A stretch of 13,749 nucleotides of DNA from Puniceicoccales bacterium. GTDB lineage: Bacteria > Verrucomicrobiota > Verrucomicrobiia > Opitutales > JAIRKQ01. A program made the position numbers and the translations under genes. The notes under the pieces were generated by a model, which had not been told where the DNA came from, did no database searches, and saw only the letters and a program-made list of their open reading frames with translations. The stretch covers positions 1 through 13,749 of the forward strand of contig JAITRI010000022.1 in NCBI GenBank assembly GCA_031288455.1. Direction: 5' to 3'. This document shows positions 1 through 7,723 of this stretch, piece by piece (positions within the stretch are counted from its first letter, which is position 1; every line of letters begins with the position of its first letter).

Positions 1-76
1 TTATGCCTCCGGCGGGCAGGGGCGTAGCCCCTGCTCCCACCGCATCCGCGAAGCGGATGCGGACCGCTCCCGCGCG
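1..76. repeat. Palindromic repeat module, copy 1
   Basis: This GC-rich module contains three nested inverted repeats, each with a 3-nt centre. They are GCC/GGC (5-7, 11-13), GCAGGGGC/GCCCCTGC (16-23, 27-34) and CCGCATCCGC/GCGGATGCGG (40-49, 53-62). It matches 211-286 at 69 of 76 positions by eye, and every mismatch falls in one of the three hairpin centres. An extra 8-bp palindrome, CCGCGCGG, sits at 70-77 in this copy only. It lies beyond the 3' end of serS and I see no credible gene in it. It resembles REP-type extragenic palindromes in organisation, but I cannot name a family. The window edge may truncate it. Confidence 0.9.
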
Positions 77-210
77 GTGGTGGCGAAAATCTCCGAAGCC
101 TGAAAACTAAAAATAAAATCGTCGGAGATCCGAAGACAAAGACGTCGGGGAACTAAAAAACACTGCCGCCGCGGACTTTGCTCTAAAAATACGGCGACTG
201 GCACTTTTAT
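77..210. other. Non-coding spacer between the two palindromic modules
   Basis: This 134-bp stretch is AT-richer than the flanking modules and separates their two copies. It contains an 8-bp inverted repeat, ATCTCCGA at 89-96 and TCGGAGAT at 122-129, a second short one, TCGGA/TCCGA at 122-126 and 129-133, and three CTAAAAA runs near 107, 153 and 183. Part of it (116-146) recurs at the right end of the window. Short reading frames cross it on both strands but follow the repeats and resemble no protein family, so I treat it as non-coding repeat DNA. Confidence 0.6.
116..146 (+). repeat. Dispersed repeat segment, copy A
   Basis: This segment matches 13719-13749 at 27 of 31 positions, including a perfect 16-base run beginning AAATCGTCGG. 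It is in the same orientation as the other copy and lies inside the spacer between the two palindromic modules, so it probably belongs to a larger repeat unit that includes them. Confidence 0.75.
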
Positions 211-286
211 TTATGCCTAAGGCGGGCAGGGGCACAGCCCCTGCTCCCACCGCATCCGCTTCGCGGATGCGGACCGCTCCCGCGCG
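211..286. repeat. Palindromic repeat module, copy 2
   Basis: This is a direct repeat of 1-76 in the same orientation. The stems of all three inverted repeats are identical to copy 1, while the 3-nt centres differ: TAA for TCC, ACA for GTA and TTC for GAA. The third change is the exact reverse complement of the other copy's loop, as if the palindrome had been flipped or repaired from the other strand. The module begins 85 bp beyond the serS stop codon, so on the minus strand its hairpins would form at the end of the serS transcript. No U-run follows directly, so a terminator role is possible but not shown. Confidence 0.9.
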
Positions 287-371
287 CATGAATTTTCCAT
301 TTTCAGTTTTGCGACCAAAGAGTGGACAGAAAATGATTCCATTTGGAACTGTAAGCCAAAGCAACCATCCG
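287..371. other. Intergenic region 3' of serS
   Basis: These 85 bp lie between the serS stop codon and the second palindromic module. I see no gene here. A weak inverted repeat on the minus strand (TTTGG/CCAAA with a 9-nt loop, near 340-358) is not followed by a convincing U-run. Any termination of the serS transcript may instead depend on the GC-rich hairpins at 211-286. Confidence 0.5.
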
Positions 372-1640
372 TTAGAATTCCAGAGAATCTTTGCCGACAT
401 ATGGAATCAGGATCGGTGGAATTTTTATGGAAAAGTCTTCCCGCAGATTATTTTCCAATATTGCCGCCAACACGCGCGGAACGGCGAGCCCAGAACCATT
501 CAGCGTGTGCACATTCCGCACTTTACCATCCGCCTTCGCCCTGAATTTTATTCCTGCGCGGCGCGCCTGAAAATCCGTAAAGTTGCTGCAGCTGGAAACT
601 TCCAGCCAGCGCTTCTGCCCGCCGGCCCAGACTTCCAGGTCATACTGCTTCGAATGGGCGAATCCTATGTCACCGCTGCAAATCGACAGCACGCGATAGG
701 GCAACTCCAGTTTTTGTAAAATTCTCTCCGCATCGGTGCGCAAATTCTCCAGCTCCCCGAAACTTTTGTCCGGGTGCACCCACTTAACCAGCTCCACCTT
801 GTCAAATTGATGCAGCCTGTTCAGTCCGCGGACGTCCTTTCCCCAGCTCCCCGCCTCACGGCGAAAGCACGGCGTATATCCGCAGCGGAAAATCGGGAGC
901 CTGTCCTCGTCGAAAATTTCATCGCGGAAAAAATTCGTCAGCGGGACTTCCGCCGTCGGAATGAGGTACAATCCATCCGGTTCATCGCGGTACATCATTC
1001 CCTCCTTGTCCGGCAATTGCCCGGTCGCCGTTGCACTGTCCGCATTCACGAGAATCGGGCACATGAACTCCACATACCCGTTGCTCTTCGCCTCGTCCAG
1101 GAAAAAATTCAGAAGCGCACGCACAAAGCGCGCCATGTCCCCGATGTAGAATGGAAATCCCGCGCCGGATACTTTGACGCCGCGCGCGAAATCAATGGCT
1201 TCCGCAAACCACGGAATATCCCAGTGCGGCATCGCACACGGTGAGATTCCGCCAACATTTCCCCATGTGGCAACGGTGACATTGTCCTTTTCCGAACGCC
1301 CAATGGGCACCGATTCGTGCGGCACATTGGGAATCGTCAGGTACAGCGCAAGCCACTCATTTTCAATATCCTTGACCCTAGACTCGGCCTCCTTCACACC
1401 TTCCGAAAGGGACTTCATTGCAGCCACGGCATCAAAAAATTCGCGGGATCCCTTCTCCAGCGATGACATCCTTTCGTTCGCCGCCTTCTGCTCTGCGCGC
1501 AGCGATTCAAATTCCGCCATTAGACGCCTGCGCCTGGCGTCAATGTCCAAAAATTTATCCACGTCGCAGCTGAATTTCTTCTTTGCCACGCCCACTTTTA
1601 TGCGCTCGCCATCCCTACGCAAATCATCCAACGGCAACAT
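372..1640 (-). CDS. serS: Serine--tRNA ligase (seryl-tRNA synthetase)
   Basis: This cytoplasmic class II enzyme charges tRNA-Ser with serine. The product is 422 residues, normal for the family. The N-terminal third (about 1-105) is charged and predicted coiled coil, matching the tRNA-binding arm. Motif 2 is clear as FRREAGSWGKDVRGLNRLHQF, read here as FRREAGSWGKD followed by RGLNRLHQF. Further on are SSCSNFTDFQARRAGIKFR, which resembles the family SSCSNCEDFQARR, and the motif 3 segment NGSGLAVPRVLAAILEN. I chose the ATG at 1640 because it gives the usual SerRS N-terminus (MLPLDDLRRD) and has GGTGG upstream; an in-frame GTG at 1667 would add nine residues. It follows rpmB by 36 bp and is probably co-transcribed. 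It is the last gene of the minus-strand cluster. Confidence 0.97.
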   Translation of the reverse strand: MLPLDDLRRDGERIKVGVAKKKFSCDVDKFLDIDARRRRLMAEFESLRAEQKAANERMSSLEKGSREFFDAVAAMKSLSEGVKEAESRVKDIENEWLALYLTIPNVPHESVPIGRSEKDNVTVATWGNVGGISPCAMPHWDIPWFAEAIDFARGVKVSGAGFPFYIGDMARFVRALLNFFLDEAKSNGYVEFMCPILVNADSATATGQLPDKEGMMYRDEPDGLYLIPTAEVPLTNFFRDEIFDEDRLPIFRCGYTPCFRREAGSWGKDVRGLNRLHQFDKVELVKWVHPDKSFGELENLRTDAERILQKLELPYRVLSICSGDIGFAHSKQYDLEVWAGGQKRWLEVSSCSNFTDFQARRAGIKFRAKADGKVRNVHTLNGSGLAVPRVLAAILENNLREDFSIKIPPILIPYVGKDSLEF

Positions 1641-1676
1641 AATAACACCACCAAATCGCACGGGCACAGCACAGCG

Positions 1677-1913
1677 CTATGACACCACCTTTTGCACGAG
1701 TCCGGCCTTGATTGCCTTGACAGATACCCACACGCGGCGCACTTCACCGCTCGGCAACATGACGCGTATGCGCTGCAAATTCGGCTTAAACAGACGCTTG
1801 GACCTCTTCACAACGTGAGTGCCTATTCCGCCGCTCACCTTTGATTGTCCCCTCCGTATGATGCGAAATCCCTTCGTTCTCGTCTTCCCAGTCACTATGC
1901 AAACTCTAGCCAT
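1677..1913 (-). CDS. rpmB: 50S ribosomal protein L28
   Basis: This 78-residue product is a small basic component of the large ribosomal subunit. The N-terminus MARVCIVTGK matches the L28 signature, and KRLFKPNLQRIRV matches the core (compare RRFLPNLQ in other L28 proteins). Between them is an insert-like segment, RRGQSKVSGGIGTH, of the kind I associate with Verrucomicrobiota and relatives. The motif CxxTGK is present but I see no second cysteine pair, so this is probably a zinc-free form. The ATG is preceded by AGGTGG six bases upstream, a strong ribosome binding site. The 142-bp gap upstream suggests it may have its own promoter, with serS following 36 bp downstream. Confidence 0.95.
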   Translation of the reverse strand: MARVCIVTGKTRTKGFRIIRRGQSKVSGGIGTHVVKRSKRLFKPNLQRIRVMLPSGEVRRVWVSVKAIKAGLVQKVVS

Positions 1914-1919
1914 GGCTCA

Positions 1920-1925
1920 CCACCT
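1920..1925 (-). promoter_or_regulatory. Ribosome binding site of rpmB
   Basis: AGGTGG lies six bases before the rpmB ATG on the minus strand, close to the ideal anti-Shine-Dalgarno match and spacing. It fixes the start at 1913. Confidence 0.75.
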
Positions 1926-1983
1926 GTCCAAACGAATTAGCGCATGTGCCGCAAAAGGCAAGAGCTTTCGTGGAAATTTTTTG

Positions 1984-2016
1984 AAAAAATGATAGCCAAT
2001 GGATGAAAATATTGGC
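1984..2016 (-). terminator. Candidate intrinsic terminator after topB
   Basis: On the minus strand, 40 bp after the topB stop codon, a 6-bp stem GCCAAT/ATTGGC (2011-2016 with 1995-2000) encloses a 10-nt loop. After a 5-nt gap come six T residues (1984-1989). The stem is short and AT-rich and the gap is not ideal, so this is tentative. If real, it would separate the topB transcript from rpmB-serS. Confidence 0.33.
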
Positions 2017-2055
2017 GCTGACGCCGGAATTTTTGCAGCATTTCGCCTAATGGCA

Positions 2056-4494
2056 TCACTTGAACTCAAATTTGACCTTTCCATCGCGCTGCAGTGCCAG
2101 TCTGGCGGAAAATAATTTCCCGGTGCGCTTCGATTTAAAGCCGCCCAGCAGGTCAGTCTTTTTGTCGGTGAGCAATTTTTTCATCTGCTCCGCATCGATT
2201 TCTCTGTCGAGAATTTTTCTGGAAATGCGCAATTTGCATTTTTTCCCAAAATAATTTCTGCAGATGTACGCATTTGCCGTCGCTATCACATCGGATCCGT
2301 CAAGCGGGCATTTTCCAATCACCTCGGCTGAATTAATTTCCTCCTGCGATATCCTCTGTGCGCCTTCGGAATCGGCGGAAGAATTTTCAAAGATAAAGTT
2401 TATTTTCAGCAGGTCATCCATGACCAAAGTCGCCGAAAAATCAGAACCACTTTTCGATTTAAATCCCGTCAGTGGCCCAATTTTTCCGCTTGTGAGAAGT
2501 TCCTTCACCTCATCTTCAGAAAATTTTCTACCGCCGATCACCTTCTGAATTATCAATTTGCCATCCTGCGATCGATAGCTGCGCAGCCCCTCCATGAGAT
2601 GTTTTCCGTCGGTGGGAGATGTGATCGTCGTCTCCTTCGTAACGTCGCTGCCCTCGACAAAATCTTTTGTCCTATTGACAATCGCACGCGTGAGGTCGGA
2701 AATGTCGCTCATAAAACTTTTCCTGGCGAGTGTTCCGTTTTCCATCTGGCGCAATTTGTATTCCCATTCGCCTGTCATCGCCGGACTGGAAAGCGTCTCA
2801 ATGCCGGCGGCACTCAGGAAGTTCAGCAGATCTTCCGCCTTTGCCGTTGAGCGCAAATCCTTTTTGTCGCGCACTATGTATTTCAACGCCAGCAGATGTT
2901 CTATTATCTGCGCGCGCGTCGCTGGAGTGCCGAGCCCGCGCTCCTTCATGGCATCCGCCAACTCCTCGTCCTCCAACAGTTTTCCAGCTCCCTCCATTGC
3001 CGCCAACAGTGTCGCTTCATTGTAGGGCGCCGGTGGTCGCGTTTCATCTCCGACAACTTTTATTTGCAAGACATCGGCCCGCGGCGGGGTGCCGTCACCG
3101 GGTGAAAGTGCCGGCAATGTTTCGCTTTGATTGTCACTCTTGCCGTACACCTCCATCCAGCCGGCGGATGTCAACACCTTCCCCTCCGTTTTAAAGTCGC
3201 ATTCTTTGGCGGTGCTTGTCCTGATGGTTATGTCAAATTCCGCATCCGGGAAAAATACGCAGATGAATCGCCTGAGGATCATTGAGAAAATTTTTGCCTC
3301 CTCCTCGGATAAATTTTTCGGCATCTGCTGCGTCGGAACTATGGCGAAGTGATCCGAGACCTGTTTATTGTTGAAAATTTTACGATTTTTCCCGTCAATG
3401 GATTTACTTTCAACGATGCGCTGGGCAAATACTCTGTGTTCATCGTTGACGGCGGACAGTATCCCATAGCACGTTTCAGCGTAATCCTCCGTCAGCGCGC
3501 GTGAATCGGTGCGCGGATATGTTATGCATTTGTGTTTTTCGTACAGCGACTGTGCTATGCGCAGCGTCATGTTCGCCGGCATTCCGTGGCGTGAATTTGC
3601 CTCTCTCTGCAGCGTCGTCAGATCGTATAGCCTTGGCGCCGACTGCCGCGATCTTTTTTTCTGCTCCGAAACGAGTGCAAATTTTTCATCGGCAACCGAT
3701 TGACAAATTTTCGCTGCCTCCTCCTCTGTCCACAACCTATCCACGCGATCATGCGGATTTTTTTCATCCAACGGCGCGGTGCGCTGGAAAATTCCATCGT
3801 ACTGCCCATTTTTCACGGAAAAGGTCCCGAAAATTTTCCAAAATTTTGTCGCCTTAAAATTGCTTATTTCCAGATCGCGGTTCACTATCATCGCCAGAGT
3901 CGGCGTTTGCACTCTCCCCACCGTTGCCACCTGCTTTGCCATGGCCGAGAACATTTTCGTCGTGAGCGCGCGCGTGCCGTTTATTCCAACGAGCCAGTCG
4001 GCCTCCGATCTGCATTTGGCAGCATCCTGCAAATTTTTCATTTCGTCGCTGGATCGCAGATGTTCAAAGGCATCGCGTATGCCGCCGAGCGTCATTGACG
4101 ACAGCCACAGCCGGACGAACGGCTTTTTACTTTTCACCAGCTCGTAGGTGTATGTGAATATTAGTTCCCCCTCGCGGCCGGCATCGCAGCCATTTATCAG
4201 CAATTCGACGTCATCGCGCTGAATGAGCCTTTTGAGTTCATTGAACCTCTTTTTCACCTTTTCAATGGGCTTCGTTTTGAACGTTTCCGGAATTATTGGC
4301 AGCGTCTTCAGCGACCACCGCTTCAGCGACGGATCAATGTCCTCCGGCATGAATAATTCCACCAAATGGCCGATTGCCCAGCTGATTACGTACTCATCAT
4401 TCTCGAAGCGATCGTCAAATTTCTTAAACGTCCCCAGCGCCTTCGCCAAATCCGCCGCTACACTTGGTTTTTCCGCTATGACAAGTTTTTTCAT
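2056..4494 (-). CDS. topB: DNA topoisomerase III-type (type IA) enzyme
   Basis: This enzyme breaks and rejoins one DNA strand through a tyrosine link and would act in decatenation and in resolving recombination intermediates. The product is 812 residues. The Toprim domain begins at KLVIAEKPSVA, with its acidic motif CDAGREGE around D104. The second acidic position is Gly, as in other bacterial TopB proteins that I recall with DAGREGE. The active-site tyrosine is in ITYPRTDSR (about Y326). The C-terminus carries two topoisomerase C-terminal repeats, each ending in a GFKSK...FSA block. The second begins CPLDGSDV; the first has Ser in place of the leading Cys. I chose the ATG at 4494 because the protein then begins MKKLVIAEKPS; an in-frame TTG at 4512 overlaps the trpS stop and would add six residues. 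The close junction suggests coupling with trpS. Confidence 0.93.
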   Translation of the reverse strand: MKKLVIAEKPSVAADLAKALGTFKKFDDRFENDEYVISWAIGHLVELFMPEDIDPSLKRWSLKTLPIIPETFKTKPIEKVKKRFNELKRLIQRDDVELLINGCDAGREGELIFTYTYELVKSKKPFVRLWLSSMTLGGIRDAFEHLRSSDEMKNLQDAAKCRSEADWLVGINGTRALTTKMFSAMAKQVATVGRVQTPTLAMIVNRDLEISNFKATKFWKIFGTFSVKNGQYDGIFQRTAPLDEKNPHDRVDRLWTEEEAAKICQSVADEKFALVSEQKKRSRQSAPRLYDLTTLQREANSRHGMPANMTLRIAQSLYEKHKCITYPRTDSRALTEDYAETCYGILSAVNDEHRVFAQRIVESKSIDGKNRKIFNNKQVSDHFAIVPTQQMPKNLSEEEAKIFSMILRRFICVFFPDAEFDITIRTSTAKECDFKTEGKVLTSAGWMEVYGKSDNQSETLPALSPGDGTPPRADVLQIKVVGDETRPPAPYNEATLLAAMEGAGKLLEDEELADAMKERGLGTPATRAQIIEHLLALKYIVRDKKDLRSTAKAEDLLNFLSAAGIETLSSPAMTGEWEYKLRQMENGTLARKSFMSDISDLTRAIVNRTKDFVEGSDVTKETTITSPTDGKHLMEGLRSYRSQDGKLIIQKVIGGRKFSEDEVKELLTSGKIGPLTGFKSKSGSDFSATLVMDDLLKINFIFENSSADSEGAQRISQEEINSAEVIGKCPLDGSDVIATANAYICRNYFGKKCKLRISRKILDREIDAEQMKKLLTDKKTDLLGGFKSKRTGKLFSARLALQRDGKVKFEFK

Positions 4495-4508
4495 CTGCAA
4501 TTGACCGC

Positions 4509-5519
4509 TCAATTCCCGAGAAATCCGATTTTTCTGTAAACCTTCGCGATCATCCTGTTCGCCCGTTTCTGCGCCTCAATTCTTCCCGCTTCAAGCACCG
4601 ACAGTAAATATTCTCTGTCATCGGCAATTTCCAAATATTTTTCCCTAATGGTCGAAATTTTCGCAATCACAGCGTCCGCAACGGTGCGCTTAAGCGGCGC
4701 ATAGCTCGTCAAATGACACAATTCCGCCACAGCATCGTCCACGGTTTTTTCCGTAATGGCAGCATATATGTTCAGCAGATTCGATATGCCCGGCTTATTT
4801 ACGCTGTCGAAAATTATCTCGCCACCGGAATCCGTCACGGCTCCCATTATTTTTCTGCGGATGACGTCATCCGCATCGGTGATGTACACCACTGAATTCT
4901 GATTTGCATCTGATTTTGACATTTTCGCCAGTGGATTCTGCAGCGACATTATGCGCGCGCCAACTTTTCCCACGTACGCCTCAGGGATGACAAACGTTTC
5001 CGAAAATGTTCCATTAAATCTCTGCGCGATGTCGCGCGTTATTTCCAGATGCTGCCTCTGATCATCTCCAATTGGAACCAAATCAGCATTGTACAGCAGA
5101 ATATCTGCCGCCATCAGCACCGGATAAAATAGTAGTCCCGAACACACCGACTCTCCCACCTTCTTCGACTTATCCTTGAACTGCGTCATCCTCTCCAGAT
5201 GTCCAATCGGCGTCAAACATCCCAGCACCCACATCAATTCCGTGTGTCCAATGACCTGCGACTGCAGGAAAATTTTACATTCCCTAGGGTCCAGTCCACA
5301 TGCAATGTACTGCGCGACGCAATCCAGCGTATTCTTTCTCAACTCCGCCGGAACGTGCGGCATCGTTATGGCGTGCTGATCCGCCAGAAAAAATAGGCAG
5401 TCGTAGTTCTTCAGCATGCGCTGCCAATTGTTCACGGCGCCGAGCAAACCACCAATGTGCAACTTCCCTGTCGGTTGCATGCCCGTCAAAATCACCTTTC
5501 TGCCTTCCATCGTCGTCAT
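4509..5519 (-). CDS. trpS: Tryptophan--tRNA ligase (tryptophanyl-tRNA synthetase)
   Basis: This cytoplasmic class I enzyme charges tRNA-Trp with tryptophan. The product is 336 residues, typical for bacterial TrpRS. The first signature reads PTGKLHIGG, in which the usual HIGH/HIGN final residue is Gly. The second signature KMSKS follows in LAKMSKSDANQ. Also typical are ADQHAIT, GDDQRQHLE in the tryptophan pocket, and SGLLFYPVLMAADILLY. The start is uncertain: ATG codons at 5519 and 5510 both precede KVILTGMQPTG, neither has a clear ribosome binding site, and a TTG at 5588 would add 23 residues unlike family members. The gene lies 153 bp downstream of the GT8 pair and abuts topB, whose possible TTG start overlaps this stop codon. 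Confidence 0.95.
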   Translation of the reverse strand: MTTMEGRKVILTGMQPTGKLHIGGLLGAVNNWQRMLKNYDCLFFLADQHAITMPHVPAELRKNTLDCVAQYIACGLDPRECKIFLQSQVIGHTELMWVLGCLTPIGHLERMTQFKDKSKKVGESVCSGLLFYPVLMAADILLYNADLVPIGDDQRQHLEITRDIAQRFNGTFSETFVIPEAYVGKVGARIMSLQNPLAKMSKSDANQNSVVYITDADDVIRRKIMGAVTDSGGEIIFDSVNKPGISNLLNIYAAITEKTVDDAVAELCHLTSYAPLKRTVADAVIAKISTIREKYLEIADDREYLLSVLEAGRIEAQKRANRMIAKVYRKIGFLGN

Positions 5520-5672
5520 GTGAAAAATTCGCTGCCCATAGAAATTGACAACTTCCGCACCATGAAAGAGATTTTCATAAAACTGCAAGCATTTATCTCA
5601 CATCTCACGGTTCACATCCCGCGGAAAATGCTGACGCTTCCGGCACGCGGACGAAATTGCAAACGGCAGCGT
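5520..5672 (-). other. Intergenic gap between the GT8 gene and trpS
   Basis: This 153-bp gap on the minus strand separates the downstream GT8 gene from trpS. I looked for a promoter and a terminator and found nothing convincing. It may be simple read-through with a long leader for trpS. TTG and ATG codons within it would make weak alternative trpS starts. Confidence 0.4.
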
Positions 5673-6680
5673 TTACTTCGCCGACCGCGAGAAAAGTTTC
5701 ACAAATTTTCTCAGCAGATTGAGGAAATTATCCCTCAATCCCTTAGAAATTGCGCGCTCCAGCGGTTGAAATGTCCGCTTGTGGAAAAATTTCAGCGTTG
5801 CCCAAACGTTGCCATCGGCGCAGGCTTTGACCCCGATTTCACCTGCGTATTGCCAAAATTTCACGGAAAACCCAGCGGAATATTTAAAAAATCCAAGCGA
5901 ATGGAACGCCTTCACAAGTCTTCCGTTGAGATGCCACGGCTTGAAACATGATAAATGTACCAGCGTCGGATTTCGAATTTTCTTCAGACACGACTTCGCC
6001 AGTGGCGCATAGGGCATGAAGTTATATTTTGGCGATAGCGCTCTGTGCTCATCACTCCGCAGGCACATGTTCATCGCATCCTGTTCCGGACAGTGGAGGC
6101 GAATTTTTGTGCGCGAAATCAGATCAATCACCCTGCCGAAAATATCGGATTTCTCAAATTTGCAGCAATCGATCAGCAGCACTCCCGAACTGTAGTAGAA
6201 ATCGCCATCGGGCATTCCCAATTTCTCACTGTTCGTTCTCCTTTCCGCATGGCGAAAGAAGTTTTCATCCTCCTCAATGGCTCCAAATGCACAGTTGCCG
6301 AGATCTTCGTTCCAAAGATCGGCGATATCACCCCCAGCGATTATGTCGCAATCCAGATATATCACGCGCTTCAGATCCGGGAAAATTTTCGGAATGGCTA
6401 ACCTGTAGAATATCGCCGATGAAAAATTCTCCGGAATCGGCAATCGCTCAATCGCATCCACGCGCTTCGGCAGTCCAAACTTCAGCGACAGAATATTCCC
6501 GTAGTGCGAAATGAATTCCGCTATGCGCCGCCTGTGAGCATCCGATATGCCGCAATCGACGACGTAAATCGACAGATCAGACGCAGTATTTTTGGCGATC
6601 GAATGAACCGCAACTTTGAATATGTCGTGAAATTTGTCGTCGAAGGAAAACGCAATATTTACTGGCCCACGCAGCACCAT
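5673..6680 (-). CDS. Family 8 glycosyltransferase, downstream copy
   Basis: This 335-residue protein is a retaining glycosyltransferase of the GT8 (LgtC-like) type, which moves a sugar from a nucleotide-sugar donor onto a cell-surface glycan or lipid-linked acceptor. The N-terminus NIAFSFDDKF starts the Rossmann-like fold. The metal-binding DxD is D110-C-D112 in VIYLDCDI. SSGVLLID (164-171) and PEQDAMNMC (198-206) are standard GT8 blocks. The C-terminal metal site reads HLSCFKPW (242-249), where its neighbour has HYAGPKPW, so the usual Gly is lost here. The last 50 residues are basic and amphipathic and could bind membrane. The ATG has GGAAAGG upstream. It is about 40-50% identical to the next gene by eye, so it is a tandem duplicate. 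Donor and acceptor are unknown. Confidence 0.9.
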   Translation of the reverse strand: MVLRGPVNIAFSFDDKFHDIFKVAVHSIAKNTASDLSIYVVDCGISDAHRRRIAEFISHYGNILSLKFGLPKRVDAIERLPIPENFSSAIFYRLAIPKIFPDLKRVIYLDCDIIAGGDIADLWNEDLGNCAFGAIEEDENFFRHAERRTNSEKLGMPDGDFYYSSGVLLIDCCKFEKSDIFGRVIDLISRTKIRLHCPEQDAMNMCLRSDEHRALSPKYNFMPYAPLAKSCLKKIRNPTLVHLSCFKPWHLNGRLVKAFHSLGFFKYSAGFSVKFWQYAGEIGVKACADGNVWATLKFFHKRTFQPLERAISKGLRDNFLNLLRKFVKLFSRSAK

Positions 6681-6738
6681 TCAAACCTTTCCATTTGGAC
6701 TTTATATTGCATTGGCAGCATATTTCCTTTGTCTTTAA

Positions 6739-7713
6739 CTAGTAAGCAAACTTTCCGCGCTGTCCCGTGAGCGTCTTCCACGATTTGCGTATTGTTCTTT
6801 CAATTGGCTGAAGTAGTCTTTTGCAGAAAAAATCCGCTGTTTGTGAATTGGATTTTGAATTGGGAAATGTCACTCCATCGACTTCATCTGCGTATTTCCA
6901 AAATTTCATCAGCATTCGCGAGGAATGCTGGAACAGATGCACAGACTCCATCAGTTGCGCAACGCGCCTGTTTATTACCCACGGTTTCGGGCCAGCATAG
7001 TGCACAATGACCGGATTTCCATCTCTCCTGAGGCAGCGCTTTGAATATTCGGCAAACGGCATGAAGTTAAACTTTGGGGACAGCGGCAGGCATTCATGTT
7101 CTCCGAGGCACGCATTCATGGCGTCCTGTTCGGAACATCCCAGCTCCATTTCTGTGGTTTCGACGAACTTCAGCGTGCGCTCGAAAATTTCGGATTCCAT
7201 GAATTTTTTGCCATCAATCAGCATAACTCCACTGTTGAAATATTCAGCATGCGCAATGCCAAGCGAAGCCCTTCTTCGGAGAGAATTCACAAAATTTTTA
7301 TCTTCGCTAACGGCGCCAAATGCAGCATTTTTCAGGTCAACATTCCAAAGCTCCGCGATGTCGCCGTCAACGAGGACATCGCAATCAATGTAGATGTATC
7401 TGTCCTCTGCAATATCGGGAAATGTCTCGCCTATTGTCAGGCGGTAGAATATGGAAGAATTGAAATGCTTCGGCGTGATAAAATTTTCAAAGACATCAAT
7501 TCTCCTGGGCGCTCTCACCCTTACGGATGATACGTTTCCATATTTGGCAGTAATTTCTAAAATTTTACGTCTATTCTCGGCAGAAATTCCACAGTCCACA
7601 ACATGGATGCGCAAATTTTTGCCGGTGTTTTTCGCCATCGAGTGCACGGCCACACGAAACAAATCGGAAAATTTGTCATCGAATACGAACACGACGTTTA
7701 TCGAATCACTCAC
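6739..7713 (-). CDS. Family 8 glycosyltransferase, upstream copy
   Basis: This 324-residue GT8 protein is the first of the tandem pair. It has the nucleotide-binding start NVVFVFDDKF, the DxD motif D110-C-D112 in YIYIDCDV, FNSGVMLID (159-167), SEQDAMNAC (194-202) and an intact C-terminal HYAGPKPW (238-245). All catalytic landmarks of the family are present, so it should be active. The C-terminus is again basic (LLQPIERTIRKSWK), similar in position to the tail of the other copy. The start is GTG at 7713, supported by AGGTG five bases upstream, and only 8 bp separate it from the clpP stop. No lipopolysaccharide or capsule genes are nearby, so the acceptor cannot be guessed from context. The pair was probably inserted between clpP and trpS and then duplicated, or duplicated first. 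Confidence 0.9.
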   Translation of the reverse strand: MSDSINVVFVFDDKFSDLFRVAVHSMAKNTGKNLRIHVVDCGISAENRRKILEITAKYGNVSSVRVRAPRRIDVFENFITPKHFNSSIFYRLTIGETFPDIAEDRYIYIDCDVLVDGDIAELWNVDLKNAAFGAVSEDKNFVNSLRRRASLGIAHAEYFNSGVMLIDGKKFMESEIFERTLKFVETTEMELGCSEQDAMNACLGEHECLPLSPKFNFMPFAEYSKRCLRRDGNPVIVHYAGPKPWVINRRVAQLMESVHLFQHSSRMLMKFWKYADEVDGVTFPNSKSNSQTADFFCKRLLQPIERTIRKSWKTLTGQRGKFAY

Positions 7714-7718
7714 CGTTG

Positions 7719-7723
7719 CACCT
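7719..7723 (-). promoter_or_regulatory. Ribosome binding site overlapping the clpP stop codon
   Basis: AGGTG on the minus strand overlaps the clpP TAG stop (7722-7724) and sits five bases before the GTG start of the GT8 gene. It decides the unusual GTG start and implies that ribosomes finishing clpP could re-initiate on the glycosyltransferase. Confidence 0.65.

Noticed and set aside
1..400. Minus-strand open frames at 1-204 and 107-400
   Set aside because: They are made of repeat DNA with palindromic GC-rich segments; the repeats are often open in several frames. No start context or family match supports them.
213..719. A 168-codon open frame on the plus strand across the palindromic repeat and the serS 3' end
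   Set aside because: It is antisense to serS over most of its length, begins inside the palindromic repeat, and resembles no family. The minus-strand SerRS motifs explain the sequence.
4165..4190. DAGREGE rather than DxDRE in the TopB Toprim domain as a lost metal ligand
   Set aside because: Several bacterial topoisomerase III proteins have this form, so it is a known variant.
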